Of a stretch of 64,000 bases of DNA, positions 1 through 10,655 are shown in pieces (positions within the stretch are counted from its first letter, which is position 1; the number at the start of each line of letters is the position of its first letter). The stretch is taken from positions 90,611,204 to 90,675,203 of the forward strand of contig CM055816.1 in NCBI GenBank assembly GCA_029582265.1, written 5' to 3'. This DNA comes from Zoroaster sp. YZ-2022 (lineage: Eukaryota > Echinodermata > Asteroidea > Forcipulatida > Zoroasteridae). Made by a program: the position numbers and the translations under genes. Below the pieces are notes generated by a model that did no database searches, was not told the origin of the DNA, and worked only from the letters and a program-made list of their open reading frames with translations.

Positions 1-67
1 TGGGGAAACATTCAGATCGGCAGAAAGTTCTTGGTTGCCGATGACCGAGTTGAAAATCGCCAATAAG
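1..67 (+). other. possible 3' end of an exon with splice donor
   Basis: One frame is open from base 2 to base 67 and ends at a good donor (aataag then gtgagt at 68). The window edge cuts the rest off, so I cannot name a product. It may equally be chance; it lies just outside the hAT element that begins at 138. Confidence 0.2.
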
Positions 68-137
68 GTGAGTATGGCAACGCAAAACAAAAAATTGTCG
101 CGGAAAATAGGGATACCGCGATAATAGGAGAAAATAG

Positions 138-151
138 CAGGCCTCGATCTT
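138..151. repeat. hAT left terminal inverted repeat
   Basis: Fourteen bases identical to the reverse complement of 7035-7048; flanked on the left by the aaatag duplication. Confidence 0.8.
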
Positions 152-187
152 TACCGCGGCCACCGCGGCCAATGGCCGCATGCCCTT

Positions 188-252
188 CCAACTTGGCCGC
201 AATGCCCCCTCAAAAAGTACACATGTCGCGGCCAACTTGGCCAGCGTGCCCT
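188..252 (+). repeat. hAT left subterminal repeats
   Basis: Two copies of aacttggcc followed within a few bases by tgccc. The same kind of word occurs twice at 6947-6983 in the same orientation. Subterminal repeats of this sort are typical transposase-binding sites in hAT elements; binding here is inferred. Confidence 0.5.
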
Positions 253-458
253 TTTGTATTTACCTCTACATCCCATCATGACAATCATACATCACGGACA
301 TTGTGTAGATGATCCGTGCATACAAACACAGTCAGTCCGCAGCGCCTGCGTTAATGAGGTCAAATCCCGAATTTTCTTTGCACGGAGAAATCCATAGCGA
401 GCGCGCGAGAATTATTCGAGAAACCACGGGAGTTCGAGAGGTCTCTGTTTATTGACAA

Positions 459-498
459 TGACGTCATCGCGTGGGTAGTTGGCGTCCAAGATGGCGTG
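459..498 (+). promoter_or_regulatory. hAT promoter and first coding exon
   Basis: A perfect CRE (tgacgtca, 459-466) is followed by a YY1-like word (ccaagatggcg, 486-496). The atg inside that word starts a tiny coding stretch atggcgtg (491-498) that runs into a consensus donor gtgagtg at 499. Joined to the acceptor at 4049/4050, the phase fits (tg + g) and gives a continuous frame into the transposase exon until the TGA at 4210. The join is inferred from sequence only. Confidence 0.5.
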
Positions 499-630
499 GT
501 GAGTGTTTAAAGTGTGAATTTTCCTTTCGAATGATGTAATTTTTTTGCTATTTTCGATGTATTTTAGCTTACTTTATTCACTGTCAAACAAAGGGTAATA
601 TCTCTGGGTAAATTTGAGGGGGTATTTAAC

Positions 631-662
631 TTGCTGCGCCCTGACTGGACTACACAAAATTG
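631..662 (+). repeat. 32-bp direct repeat, copy 1
   Basis: Identical over 32 bases to 2272-2303 (contains ctgcgccctgactgg). The flanks differ. Confidence 0.8.
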
Positions 663-908
663 TCGGGAAAAACTGACGATTCAGATAGATGAATGTGTAA
701 GCTATCGTTTGGTATGCTTTTACGTTGTATGGGAGCCACTGTGCATAGCCTTTTCTGGGCGAATATTATCCGCGTGATTTCGCTATTTTTAAGATTTTCG
801 GCGAACGTGTTTACGACGTCGTCGTGTTGTGTGTGCGTGTAACACCACGTAAAACTTCGGTGGGGCAATTTATGACGTGTAAAAAGATTAAACATACAAT
901 TTAAAATA

Positions 909-961
909 AAAATCATTCATTTCTTTTGACTTTTTGTATTACAAAAGAAATGAATGATTTT
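909..961. repeat. 19-bp perfect inverted repeat, 15-bp loop
   Basis: Bases 909-927 are the exact reverse complement of 943-961; the arms contain tcattcatttc and its complement. Confidence 0.8.
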
Positions 962-2271
962 ATTCTAAGTATTCCCTATTTTGACTTTGATTTGAGTGAA
1001 ATTTTATTGTTAAATAAATTAATTGCCTTCATGGCTTTAGGGGCTCATATAAAATACTCAACATTTAAAAATCCATTCCACAATCAGCATTTTAGAAATG
1101 TAGCTATGTACACTACATCATTACATGTAATTGCATGCTTTGTAAAGAAAGAAAGGTTTGGATTTTTGAATGACAATTTTATATAAAAGGTTGACAAATG
1201 TTTATGGAAGAGTTAATTAAAACCAATTATATGCAAATATTTAGCCTACATGCTGATATAATTAACAATCAATTTTTTCTAAAGGGCCAAATACCATGTC
1301 TGATTTAAGCCAACATATACATAAACTTTTAAGTTGATTTTGAGTTGTATGATGGTTGCCATAACATTGTACATGTAGGCCCTACTTCCATATCATATGC
1401 CATATTACATGCCATGTTTTAGGTTAAGGTAACTTATTTTTGGTTATTTTCTACAAAATCATAATATATATTTTATACCGGTATGTTTTATTTAAGTTAA
1501 CAAGATTATAATTGCTATTTGTGTACTTGTTATAATTAATTTATTTGCTATTTATTTATGTACTTGACTTAACTACCTGTAAATGGGTTAAAAGGTTGTT
1601 AAGTGTTTTCAGAAATATGCAGCTGCCATAAGATTATAAACATTCCAGTTAATATATGCATTTGTTCTTTAATTTTACTTTGTTGACAAATAAATTTGTG
1701 TTTTGACAAGTGACATTTCAATCCTTGTTACTTGAAATTAATTTTTGGACTATGTGTGGATTGTGTCTGTCTTTATTAATTATTGATCCCCTTTTTCTAG
1801 TTTTTATTGTTAAAAATAAAATATAATATAATATACTATACAAGGGCTAGGCCTATGTGAGAAGTATTTTCAGAAAAAAGGATCCATGGATTTTCTATTT
1901 GCCACTGCAGACGTTTTGTTAAACCATGGAGGTCTGTGTTCCTTCCTCCATGGTTAAACCGAGTACTTATGCCACGAGCTGGTTCGTATTTGATAAATGA
2001 AATGTGAAATATAGTATTACTTTTTATGTTATTATTGGTGTTATAAAGGTTTGGGGATCAACTTTTATGAGAAATAAGGGCCGTAAAAAAAACTACCTCC
2101 ATGAACCAACTACTCCGATGTCATACGTGTATACGTACGTGTTGCGATTGTACCGCATCGGGCCCAGTTCTCACAGTGCGTCCCCACCAATCAGAATGCA
2201 GGAATCACATGTGCAAAATGGCGGCTTTTTACATGCGCAATCATGACGACGTTTTTGGACTACCGTCAGCA

Positions 2272-2303
2272 TTGCTGCGCCCTGACTGGACTACACAAAA
2301 TTG
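2272..2303 (+). repeat. 32-bp direct repeat, copy 2
   Basis: Identical to 631-662. It follows a second stretch containing aaaatggcggc (about 2216), so part of a promoter-like region may have been duplicated. Confidence 0.75.
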
Positions 2304-2953
2304 GGCCGAAATCAACTATTTTGTGAAAAGAATATGAAATTTCCTATCCATTACTGTAAGTATTGGCGTGTGGGAGAATGTATTAGAGGGACATATTGTG
2401 GTGTAATTGTGTTGGTTTCGTTTCGTTTTTAAACAAAATTTGACGATCAAAATACACCACTAGAATATCAGTAAAGTCAATTATTTTTCAAAGCAAACTT
2501 GACGATATACTCCTAACCTTAGCAATTGTGGAAAAAAATTTACGTCTAAAAACTGAGAAACTACACACATTCCACGAACGGTTCCAGCTCATTAAATATT
2601 CAAAGAGAGGTCACGCACGTCCGACCCATGCATACAGCGCAAAGAAAAGGAACGAATTCTGTGTGTGCTGCGGACTGACTGAACACCATTCAACAAACGG
2701 CGGTGAAAATAATACACGTCTTTTTATCGTTATTGTCGTTTGTTCGTACATCACGCGTCGTAGCTTGCACGCTAGCTAGCTCCCATGTCGATGTCAGATC
2801 AGACTCACACCGTACCCCGGCTAGCCGGCCCTTCTCTATCTCACAGCCGCGGCCCCACACACACGGCGCGGCGTTGCTGTGATTGTACAAGCGGCTCTAA
2901 TCTCGTCCCCAAGCGCTGAACAGCCGGCTGTATGTGTACAAGGTACCAGTGTC

Positions 2954-3100
2954 GTGATTGTAAAATCACCACAAACGGGTCGGATACCAGCGCACGTTTT
3001 AGATACAGCCAGCCGCACGTGGTGTAGTCTTGCATACATGAATGCACGGTAAACAGCGCAGTGATCGTATATTCAGCACAAATGAGTCGGATACCAGCGC
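2954..3100 (+). repeat. 40-bp imperfect direct repeat pair
   Basis: 2954-2993 and 3061-3100 are the same length and share the end gtcggataccagcgc and the start gtgatNgta. They lie in the GC-rich part of the hAT intron. Confidence 0.6.
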
Positions 3101-3297
3101 TTATTTTTATGAATGAAAAAGTTCTGACCATTCACATGCAACGTTTTTACACGCCATCTCAAAAAACTTCGCTCAAAATGCCAAAAGCTTGAAAACTTGT
3201 TTTCAAAGAAAAGGTAGGAATCAAATATTTATAAATTAACCAGTCAGACTTTTACATGTAGGATTGATTGTAGGTGGCCTAACAAATAATTAAAAGT

Positions 3298-3800
3298 AAA
3301 CATTTTAAAGGGACTTTACATTTTATTTAAATCAAAGGATTCACACATTATTATTATATTTTAAAAAGGATTACATTTATTGTAAATTTTTATAAATCCA
3401 GAATTTTAAAGAGATACAAATATTTATTTTAAGCGAACGTTAGATCTGTTGAAATCATGCGACACTTTAAAGGGCTCGAACATGATTGCGTTAGCATGTT
3501 TTAAGTTTTTTTTAAAAGAGACTCAATATTTTAAGCCAGATCTGTTGAAATAGTTACACTTTAAAGGGACTCGTTATAATCAAAGGGTTTTTATAATAAC
3601 ATTTTAAAGGGATCATGCATATTTAAATGTTTAAATCTACATTTTAAAGGGACTCAATATTTTAAGGTTGATTTGAAATCAATCTACATTTTAAAGGGAC
3701 TTTACATTCTATTTAAATCAAAGGGTTCACATATTTAAGTTTTTATATACATTTTAAAAATATCATACATTTTAAGTTATTAAAGGGATTCAAAGTTGTA
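3298..3800 (+). repeat. AT-rich degenerate tandem repeat
   Basis: The word acattttaaaggga, or a close variant, recurs at irregular spacing, often followed by ctcaatattttaag or ctttacattNtattt. It resembles an old minisatellite. Confidence 0.6.
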
Positions 3801-4049
3801 GATGGGAATTAAATATTTTCTAGGCCTACATGGGATCACAAATCTTTTTTTTATATTAAGCAATGGCATTCTAAAGTAACCTCTATAATGCACTTGTATT
3901 GTCAAATGTCATTCATTGGACAGATATCTCAGGGGAATGCTCACGAAGTGCCTGTATTCATATCCTTACAATTAATGCATTCTCATTTATTCTATATTAC
4001 TTCTTTAAAAAAGGTATTTATCATGTATTTTCTTATTTGCTTTTCAAAG

Positions 4050-6387
4050 GGAATCGACAAGTGTTGGTGCAGATACGCCCACCGTGCAAGTACCACTGCC
4101 ACCTGCTGTCAATGATGCAGGCACTGATGAGATTTTGAATGATGAGCCTAGCAGTAGCACCCTTGTTACGCCAATGCCAGCATCAAATAAGGCCAAGGGG
4201 AGGAAAACTTGATGCAGCACTGTAAAAGGCTGGAATTTCAAATGGCTTGCATTTGAAGAAGATAATGGCTTCGTCCAAAAGGTTTGGTGTACCTTGTGCA
4301 GAAAGCATTCAAATTCTGATATGTTGCATGTAAATCCTGGTCAGAAACAGATGTGTGAGGTCGAGGCCTTTGTAGCTGGTACGCAGAATGTGAAAAAAGA
4401 TACGGCAATGGGGCACCATCGGTCAAAGCTCCACTCAAGATGCGAGGACCTCGAGTATGAAGCCTCCAAGCAGAACAAAATGACGGTCAAGGAGCGCCTT
4501 ACAACTATAGATGAGTCAACAAAGACAAAGATGTGCAAACTGTTTGACATCGCGTATACAGTGGCAAAACGGGAACTCCCCTTCACAATCTATCCAACAT
4601 TAGTCAACATGGAAAAGAAACATGGAGTGCATCTTGGGGAGACATATATCAATGACAAAGCTTGCAGAAGCTTCATCGACACAATTGGTGAGACCATGGT
4701 TGACAACTTGGACACAGACATCCTGGGCCAACATAAGGGACCGCTCTACTTTTCACTACTGTTTGATGGTAGCGCTGATAAAGCATTTTCGGAGAAAGAA
4801 ATTGTCACAGTTAAAATTCTTAGTAATGGCCTACCGGAGATGAGATTACTGGGAATTGCAGAACCTGACAACAGCCATGCCGAAGCTGTTTACCAATCCA
4901 TCATCAAGAAATGCAAGGAACATGGATTGAAACCTGAAGATTCATTAGTTGCAGCAGCCGCTGATGGAGCATCTGTCAACACAGGCCAGTATAATGGCAT
5001 ATTTACGAAGCTCACACAGACTGCTTCAGAAGACGGATGTCCATGGATGCTCAAAATTCACTGTGTTCCACATCGTATGGAGTTGGCGATCAAAGATGCA
5101 TTCCACAAGTCATACTTCAACCAGATTGATAAAGTATTGGTCGATCTCTACTACATGTTTAAGAGATCTCCCAAGAAGTGGAGAGAACTGAAACGGCTTG
5201 GAACAACACTTGGAGTGCGGGTTACCAAGCTAGCCAGAGGTCATGGGACACGGTGGGTTGCACACAGGAAGAGTGCAGTACAGGCTCTTGACCACAACTA
5301 TGAAGTCCTTGTGAGTCTCCTTGAAGACATGGCATCAGGTCAGCGCAAAGACATCAAGGCTGATGACCAAGCAAAGATGAAGGGCTACTTGAAGATCATC
5401 AAGTCAACTAAGTTTGTTTTCTGTTTGGCATTTTATGCTGATATTCTTGATGATCTATCTCAGCTATCCCTGATTTTTCAGTCAAATGAAACACCAATCT
5501 TCAAAGTTCGGGCAAGCACAGAGGCCACTCTGAATTCCATCAGAGAAAAACAGACCAAACCAGGCAAGATGCTGCAGCAGGTAATTGGAGAGCTCAGCAC
5601 GGATGAATTCAGGGGACACACATTGAGCAAGCAAGGTGATGATCCTGATCACAAGGGCTTCCACAAACTTGCTGCAGATACCATTAGCAATATTGTCAGA
5701 TGTGTAGATTCACGACTCCGCTCATTTGCAGAAGATGATGTCTTTGTTGCAGCTGACATTCTTGACCCAACCAACTACCCTTCCAGAATCGACAAAGAAG
5801 GCCTCATGGAGTATGGTAACGATCATGTTCAGATCTTCATTGATCATTTCCAATCGCTTCTGATCAAACAGGGTTGTGAAATTAACAAAATTCATTCAGA
5901 GTGGACTCAAATTAAACTACACATCAGCAGAAACCACACTCATCTTCCGGCACATAAATTGTGGCAAAAGATGATCGTGCACAAATCAGCCGAGTATTCC
6001 AATTTTCTCCACTTGGTTCACATCCTCCTCGTGTGCCCCATAGCCAGCGCACAAGTGGAGCGACAGTTCTCTGCAGTCAAGAGGATTCTAGGAGACTGGC
6101 GCCTGACCCTTGGACTGAAGACCATAGAAACCTTGCTGAGAATTTCTACTGAGGGACCAGAGCCAGAAGACTTCGCTCCTGAGTCAGCAGTTGACAGATG
6201 GTGGCAAAATAGCACCAGAAGCAGACGGCCACATACCAAACCCCTCCACAGAATGACAACCAGCTCATCAGACATCTCGGAAAGTGATGACTCCACAGAC
6301 TCTGACAGTGAAGCAGACATTGGTAGTGACACTCCTGGCAAAGAATCTGACTCTGATGAGGAAGACCTGCCAGACAGTGACTTTTAG
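4050..6387 (+). CDS. hAT transposase (ZNF862-like family), one premature stop
   Basis: The frame opens at the acceptor at 4049/4050 and is read through a TGA at 4210-4212; after that it is open to 6387. The first ATG beyond the stop is at 4321. Early in the open part is a BED-like zinc finger (WCTLCRKH, then GHHRSKLH). Counting from 4294, acidic residues expected of the RNase-H-fold core are D158 (LLFDGS) and D224 (AAADGAS), and E589 lies in the hATC dimerisation block (AQVERQFSAVKR). The tail is acidic and Ser/Asp-rich. The family cuts and pastes DNA at the terminal repeats. The frame preserves nearly every family block, so the TGA looks like a recent lesion, unless an alternative start is used. 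Confidence 0.85.
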
Positions 6388-6442
6388 ATGACAAAGCTAA
6401 GCATGATATAAGATGTTGTGAACAACACAGATAAATGTTTTT

Positions 6443-6448
6443 AATAAA
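6443..6448 (+). promoter_or_regulatory. polyadenylation signal aataaa
   Basis: Canonical hexamer 56 bp past the transposase stop. Position and strand fit the 3' end of the hAT transcript. Confidence 0.55.
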
Positions 6449-6946
6449 GTGAAGAAACATGACAAATTCATCTTGTTTTGTAATCAGGCATGCATGCAAA
6501 TTTCAGCTGATAAGCTGATTTCCTTGGGTTGTTTTTTTCTCAGCTGTGCCATTGAAAATGAACAAACACAGTACAAAGTCTTGCTGTGTCTAGCACTTTC
6601 CTTTTTTTGACATAATTCAGTTGCATGCCTGTGTAATAAATAACAATTAATACACCTTCACCATGGTGCAGCGATCTTGTTTTCTACGATTCAAAACAAT
6701 GTAACAAAACTGAGGCTGGAAGAAAAAATAGACTGGTACCATTTTATGTTATAAATTACTATCAACATTGTCATTTGGTATACAGGGAATGTGACCAATG
6801 GTTGCAGCATGATAAAGGAATATGTTATACTGGCTCTTTGGACATGGTGTACAAGAACTGAATACTCTTGATTGATACATGTGACCTAGAAATGAAGACG
6901 TGTATACACTGGCTGTAAATAAATGTAAATTAAAGGTTTGAAATAA

Positions 6947-6983
6947 TTGGCCTTGGTGCCCCCTTGAGTTGGCCTTGGTGCCC
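6947..6983 (+). repeat. hAT right subterminal repeats
   Basis: Two copies of ttggccttggtgccc spaced 22 bp apart, matching the left-end words at 188-252. Confidence 0.5.
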
Positions 6984-7034
6984 TGTGGAATTTTGATGAG
7001 GGCAAGGCCAAAGTGGCCTGCCCCTTTTTTGACC

Positions 7035-7048
7035 AAGATCGAGGCCTG
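7035..7048. repeat. hAT right terminal inverted repeat
   Basis: Reverse complement of 138-151 over all 14 bases; followed directly by aaatag. Confidence 0.8.
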
Positions 7049-8225
7049 AAATAGTCCACATATATTCTGGGCTAGCCAGTCACGCAATACCGTTTCGGGC
7101 CAACACACTTTTCCGATACACTTTGAGTTTGCCAATACGTTAAAAATATTCTACGGTTGTGAAAAATACTTGAGCACTAAGTTTATTTACAAAAAATACA
7201 CAATGTAATAGTTACTTTAATACTTTAACCCTTGTTCCACCGCTGAAACCGGGAGCATCTACACTAATGTTGCGGTCGATGGTTCGTCTCTTTCGACTGC
7301 TGTGTGCCCCTACGTTATAATTTCATCCTGCCCGGAACACTGACTGGACCTTATCCCCCCCCCCCCACCCCACTTTTAAGAGTGTTCCGCCGCCGTTGGT
7401 TAATCCACGTTCATCTATATGGTTATTTTGGTGAAAGTGTCTAACCATGGGGACTCCAAGGTAACGCTGGAGCATAGACTGTTTGGCCGTCCAAATGATT
7501 ATCAAAGATCTGGCGATGTTAATCCACGTTTATCTATGAATGGTTGTTTTGGTGAAAGTCTCTAACCATGGGGACTCCACGGTAACGCTTGAGCACAGAC
7601 CGTTTGGCCGTCCAACTGATTATCAAAGATCTATCAAAGATCCACAGATGTAATCATACTGGAGATCAAAAACAAACAGGTAAGCTGACATATGTTATTT
7701 TATTACCCTGTCTCCATATGTTCTCAATAGAATCCAATTATAATGGATCTCAATTATTACGTTGATAATGAATCAGAGTAGTGCAAAGCAGCCTTTGAAA
7801 AATGGATTCCAGACCCAATAGTGATAAAATCAAGCGTGTCTGTAACCAAGTGATGCTACCATGATGCCCAACCGTACAATGTGAACTATATAATAGATTA
7901 ATTCCACAAATACATACAAAATGTTAAAAAATAAATAAACAGACAAAACAAAAATGGAAAACCACAATAACATGCCTCATGGTGTTGGTGTTGCTCCTTG
8001 AAACGTTCCAATAGAAATTGACATTTTCTTCATAGAGGTGCCCTTTACCAAGGAGAAACTGTATATTCTCAAGAACAGAGTATCAAGGCTGCTCATTAGC
8101 TAAGTCAGTACATGGCAAGCACTGTGGTAAACGAGAGGTTGCATGATTAAGTCTCATTCTACTGATTGTTAATTCACAACAAATGTTAATAGAATAAATT
8201 AAAAACAAGGACCCACTATGAAAAA
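7049..8225. other. flank without a gene
   Basis: Contains a C-homopolymer run (about 7354-7366), the 119-bp duplication listed separately and otherwise unremarkable AT-rich DNA. No coding frame stands out. Confidence 0.5.
7398..7635 (+). repeat. tandem duplication, period 119 bp
   Basis: Two adjacent copies start at ttaatccacgtt (7400 and 7519) and share ccatggggactcca, ggtaacgct and tttggccgtccaa at the same spacing, with scattered substitutions. Confidence 0.85.
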
Positions 8226-8577
8226 AATAATAATAATAATAATAATGTGTGGATTTATATAGCGCACGTATCCACCAACTAAGTGGTGCTCAAGGCGCAT
8301 TATATTATTATCCCTGCTCATAAGGCTCATAAATCATTCCCGAAACCATCTCAGCTCCCTGGGGAGTATACATCTCAATTGCTGCCATTTCTAGCGCATA
8401 TAGAGCAAACCAACTCTGCCTTCACAGGTACCCATTTAACCCCTGGGTGGAGAGAAGCAATTATGATTAAGTGTCTTGCTCAAGGACACAAGTGTCACGG
8501 CCGTGATTCGAACCCACATTATGTTGCTAACACCAGAACTTGAATCCGGTAAGCTAGACCGCTCGGCCACGACACCC
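8226..8577 (-). mobile_element. tRNA-derived SINE, long form
   Basis: On the minus strand it starts with a tRNA-like head (gtcgtggccgagcggtcta A-box region, then gggttcgaatc B box), continues with a central block (ccttgagcaag) and ends in a (att)n tail. Both RNA polymerase III boxes are recognisable. It is about 90 bp longer in its middle than the two copies at 14236 and 20595. The type II (Leu/Ser-like) head is inferred from the long stretch between the boxes. Confidence 0.8.
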
Positions 8578-8854
8578 CATGGTGGCTATCATTTAGCTTT
8601 TTATTTATGTTCAGGCCTTTAACTGCGCTCTTGAAGGGGCACAGCAATTTTCCTCTGCTGTGGGGCACTTCTACGAGGAAAATGTAAATTTGAAAGGACA
8701 CCACGGCAAAAGCATAGGACACCCACGGCAACTGTTCAAGGCCTGTATGTTCTATTGATTTTATGTAAAAATGTATAAGTAAGACTAATTGCGGTGACAC
8801 CATGTGGAATCTCAATTGAGTAGTAATTAGTTCTGAAAAGAACTGGAGGTACAA

Positions 8855-8897
8855 CTCGACGTTTCGATCAGTGTGCTCTGATCATCCTCGGGAGAAT
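8855..8897 (-). ncRNA. hammerhead-ribozyme-like motif of a Penelope-like element
   Basis: Read on the minus strand: helix I strand ctc, a core ccgagga (consensus CUGANGA with the U changed), a stem gatcag/ctgatc with a six-base loop, then gaaa, acgtc and gag. This order matches the small hammerheads found in termini of Penelope-like elements. One core mismatch and an unpaired base before helix II may weaken cleavage. No reverse transcriptase is visible next to it. Confidence 0.4.
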
Positions 8898-9340
8898 GCC
8901 AGACTCTGGGGAATGTTGCTGCTTAAGTAGGCTGCTGGACGATTACGCGAAGACTGGTGGATTAGTGCGTTGATGCGTGCAGGCGGGAACTGTGGATCCT
9001 GGTGGTAGGGGGAAGGAGTAGACTGCTGTAGACTAAGTAGACTGCTGGAGGATCATCCCATGAATGGATGCTGGAGGATTAGTTCGTTGAGGCGCGCAGG
9101 CGGGAACTGTTGAGACTAGGATCATAGGGGTTGGGGAAAAGGAGTGTGTGCTCACTGAAGTGAATCAGTTACAAGATGTGCCCCCTGTCATAATGATTGT
9201 AGAATAAAAGCAGATCAAAGTAAAAAAAAAAAAACAGCATACACCTGATGAGGAATGTTCAGCGTCTGATATCCACATCCAACACTACAGAAAAAAAAGA
9301 AACAACTCCTGGTGTTTTCATCCGTTCTTACAAGGTGAAT
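8898..9340 (-). mobile_element. probable non-coding remnant attached to the hammerhead-like motif
   Basis: Contains two similar blocks with gcaggcgggaactgt (about 8980 and 9100) and ctggaggat words. No coding frame is seen. The link to a Penelope-like element rests only on the adjacent motif. Confidence 0.25.
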
Positions 9341-9344
9341 GCCT

Positions 9345-9590
9345 GTTTCCCTGATAGCAGAAACACGTAAAAATCATGTGTTAATCTCGTTGTGTTACAC
9401 GTCTTTATGACGCCTTCAAATGACGTCTTTATGACGTAAATTTGCACAGATGTAAGACGTCATAAAGACGTTGTACGTCCCACGTGATTATTACGTCTTA
9501 CCCAGTGGGCACACGACGTCTTTAAGACGTCTTATAGACGTAATTTATCGAACGTCTTATAAATGTCTTAATTTGGTCGTATATGCAAAC
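9345..9590. repeat. degenerate array of palindromic word gacgtc
   Basis: Words such as gacgtcttta, taaagacgtc and gacgtctttaagacgtc repeat on both strands. The left side has ccctgatagca and the middle has cccagtgggcacac, which look like element ends. Every unit can pair with its neighbours. Confidence 0.65.
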
Positions 9591-9760
9591 ACTTTCACGG
9601 TAGTATGCACCATCTTGTTTACGGGTGCTAGCAATAGCAAACACAAGGGGCAATAACGTTTAGTGCTAGCTATGGGTAAAAAGTTTTTTGCGTACATGCT
9701 ACGCGACATTTTGCCCTGTGAACAAGATGGCGCATACATGTAATACCGTGATAGGGTTTA
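9591..9760. repeat. hairpin-type short inverted-repeat element
   Basis: The left arm (tcacggtagtatgcaccatcttgtt region) pairs imperfectly with the right arm (aacaagatggcgcatac, accgtgata). Probably a MITE next to or inside the gacgtc array. Confidence 0.5.
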
Positions 9761-10163
9761 TTGGTAATTAGCCTGAAGTTGGCTTAACAAGTAGAATTGG
9801 CTTTATATGACCATGCGATTGATTAAAAACAAAATGATTGCACGCAGTTGACATATCAGGTTCACAAGGCTAATAACACCGGATAATGTCTTGAATGTTG
9901 AATAAACGTATTGTCGCTGTAATGAAGACATTTTTGATGCACCATTTTTTTAAATTAAAAAATGCATATTTTGATATATGGCGCACATCTTGCAGATGCT
10001 TGACTGACCAAGTTGCACTTTTGACACACCTAGATGCGTCATAATTTATCAAGATATGACACACACATTACACACCCTCCCTGACTTTAGCTCTGTAGAA
10101 TTCTCACTGTTTGCTTGAAAATCATCATTTATAGGATGACAACAATTTTCCCATTCCCAGAAA

Positions 10164-10269
10164 ATGTCAAGGAGAAAACGGTTATCGCCACTTGCTGAAG
10201 CAGAACATTTCTGCGTATCGGGATTGGACAAATCCGGTTTTGAAAAGAGATATATTGATGATAACATAG
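10164..10269 (+). CDS. candidate first coding exon, product uncertain
   Basis: Opens at ATG 10164 and ends at a good donor (atag then gtaagt at 10270), phase 1. The peptide starts MSRRKRLSPLAEAEHF and ends near GFEKRYIDDNI. That ending resembles the start of SET domains (KMT5A-like), but the piece is too short to be sure. Splicing to the GTA codon at 10656 would keep the frame into the OB-fold-like exon. Confidence 0.3.
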
Positions 10270-10655
10270 GTAAGTTATTTATTTTAAATATTTCACATCA
10301 TGCATGACTCTACAATGTATGTTTAGTCTTTTTGTGGATTTGTGGATGGGGAGCCATTCCCAGGAAGATGGTCCACTGGTCTTCCCCATCCAAATGCAAC
10401 GTGTACCCGCTTTGTGCGTGCGTAGAAATATATTTTATTTTTGGTCAGTCATGTGTATTAGTACCAACAACCATCTGCTGTATTGCTTCCCACTTTAGTA
10501 CTAAAGCCTCTTGAATGTCAAATACAGTCTGACCATATTAACCCTTTAAAGTAGGATTACCTTTTTTCAAACACCCTGTATAATACATTTATAAAACTTT
10601 CAACCTAAATTTACAACTACTTTTTAACATGATTTATTTATATTTGAAGGATGAA

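Larger units (their letters stand above)
499..4049 (+). other. intron of the hAT gene, non-coding and repeat-containing
   Basis: Runs from the gtgagt donor to a pyrimidine-rich acceptor (ttgcttttcaaag, ending 4049). It holds a 32-bp direct repeat (631 and 2272), a 19-bp palindrome (909-961), a 40-bp direct repeat (2954 and 3061), a GC-rich patch at 2750-3130 and an AT-rich degenerate array at 3298-3800. I see no convincing gene in it. Confidence 0.45.
138..7048 (+). mobile_element. hAT-superfamily DNA transposon, structurally complete
   Basis: A 14-bp perfect terminal inverted repeat (caggcctcgatctt) opens at 138 and closes at 7048. The same six bases, aaatag, lie immediately outside both ends (132-137 and 7049-7054), which I read as the target duplication. 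Most hAT elements duplicate 8 bp; groups with 5-6 bp have been reported. Inside are a promoter-like segment, a long intron and a hAT transposase reading frame (4050-6387) on the plus strand. A motif like ttggccNNNNTGCCC recurs just inside both ends. One in-frame TGA suggests this copy no longer makes full-length transposase. Confidence 0.82.

Noticed and set aside
2841..3131. Minus-strand frame of 96 codons in the GC-rich patch
   Set aside because: Created by the 40-bp direct repeats inside the hAT intron; no conserved motif.
4341..6341. Open frames opposite the hAT transposase
   Set aside because: Shadows of the long plus-strand coding frame with no family motifs.
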